Assembly (NCBI GenBank): GCA_947179285.1
Contig: CAMXAV010000068.1
Coordinates: 1-5,304 of the forward strand
Direction: 5' to 3'
Length of the DNA: 5,304 nucleotides
Origin: an uncultured Helicobacter sp.
GTDB taxonomy: Bacteria; Campylobacterota; Campylobacteria; Campylobacterales; Helicobacteraceae
The translations under genes were made by a program, and so were the position numbers. A model generated the notes under the pieces. That model did no database searches, was not told the DNA's origin, and was given only the letters and a program-made list of their open reading frames with translations. Position 1 is the first letter of the stretch. The number at the start of each line of letters is the position of its first letter. Below, piece after piece: positions 4,964 through 5,304 of the stretch.

Positions 4964-5304
4964 ATGAAAATCGGGCGCATCGAATATCTCAATCTCCTTC
5001 CCTTTTTCGTGTTTCTCAAGCAATCCCCGCTCACGACAGCGACCAAGCAATTTGCGCACAACCACCACAGCTACCCCGCAAAGCTGAATGCCGATTATCT
5101 GTTTCGCCGCATCGATTCTGGCTTCATCTCGAGCTTTGCTGCACGCAAACAGCGGCTTAGCTGCGCGGGAATCGTGGGCAGGGGCAAGGTGCAGAGCGTG
5201 CTTGCGATTATCGGCGAGCGCGGCGAAGATTATCAATCGGCAACATCAAACGCGCTACTGCAAGCGCTAGGCATCAGCGGGCGCGTGCTGATTGGCGACA
5301 GGGC
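4964..5304 (+). CDS. mqnA: Chorismate dehydratase MqnA, N-terminal part
   Basis: First enzyme of the futalosine route to menaquinone: dehydrates chorismate to 3-[(1-carboxyvinyl)oxy]benzoate in the cytosol. Menaquinone is the main respiratory quinone of Helicobacter and Campylobacter, and they make it by this route. About 113 codons are visible before the window ends without a stop; the family is usually about 230-280 residues, so a little under half is present. The opening MKIGRIEYLNLLPFFVFLK is the characteristic MqnA start (K-I-x-Y-L-N-x-x-P-F), which forms part of the substrate pocket in this periplasmic-binding-protein-like fold. Further family-like segments are YPAKLNADYLFRRIDSGFISS (about 37-57) and GIVGRGKVQSVLAI (about 69-82). 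The start at 4964 is supported by AAAGG six bases upstream. It is transcribed away from the ABC-F gene with its own likely promoter. I judge MqnA far more likely than the related MqnD because of this opening. Confidence 0.85.
   Translation, partial: MKIGRIEYLNLLPFFVFLKQSPLTTATKQFAHNHHSYPAKLNADYLFRRIDSGFISSFAARKQRLSCAGIVGRGKVQSVLAIIGERGEDYQSATSNALLQALGISGRVLIGDR

Noticed and set aside
4931..5236. 101-codon minus-strand open frame opposite mqnA
   Set aside because: Overlaps the mqnA promoter and coding start; no motif, and the plus strand gives a clear MqnA N-terminus.

Overview
The window looks like an ordinary chromosomal segment of an epsilonproteobacterium (Campylobacterota), most likely a Helicobacter or close relative. 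The reasons are protein content and style: a Helicobacter-like uracil-DNA glycosylase, a small exported catalase-related protein of the kind found in that genus, and an MqnA of the futalosine menaquinone route used by these bacteria. Base composition is near 50% G+C by eye, with many GCG/CGC codons, which is high compared with H. pylori. I cannot name the species.

Layout, left to right. Positions 1-169 hold no convincing gene but several inverted repeats, including a perfect 8-bp palindromic stem at 81-98. Positions 170-1833 carry a minus-strand pair, a ten-helix DMT/EamA-family permease followed 2 nt later by ung (base-excision repair), which look like one operon. A divergent control region (1834-1963) separates this pair from a plus-strand gene for an exported, heme-binding catalase-related protein (1964-2941). 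That gene converges on a minus-strand ABC-F ATPase of Uup type (2945-4891), with only 3 bp between the stop codons. A 72-bp divergent region with two closely packed extended -10 promoters separates the ABC-F gene from mqnA (4964 to the window end, truncated).

The genes do not form one pathway. They cover DNA repair plus small-molecule transport, periplasmic peroxide or heme chemistry, ribosome or DNA-associated ATPase work, and quinone synthesis. Most starts use the same layout, AAAGG (AAAGA for the ABC-F gene) six bases before ATG, and this corrects two starts: the permease at 1833 and ung at 862.

I do not see a new multi-gene system. The most unusual signal is in word usage. By manual scan the window contains no GATC and no GGCC, while GAATC/GATTC occurs about 47 times and GACTC/GAGTC not at all. 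This suggests restriction-modification pressure or another genome-wide word bias. The repeat-rich left flank is the other part worth comparing with the rest of the genome.
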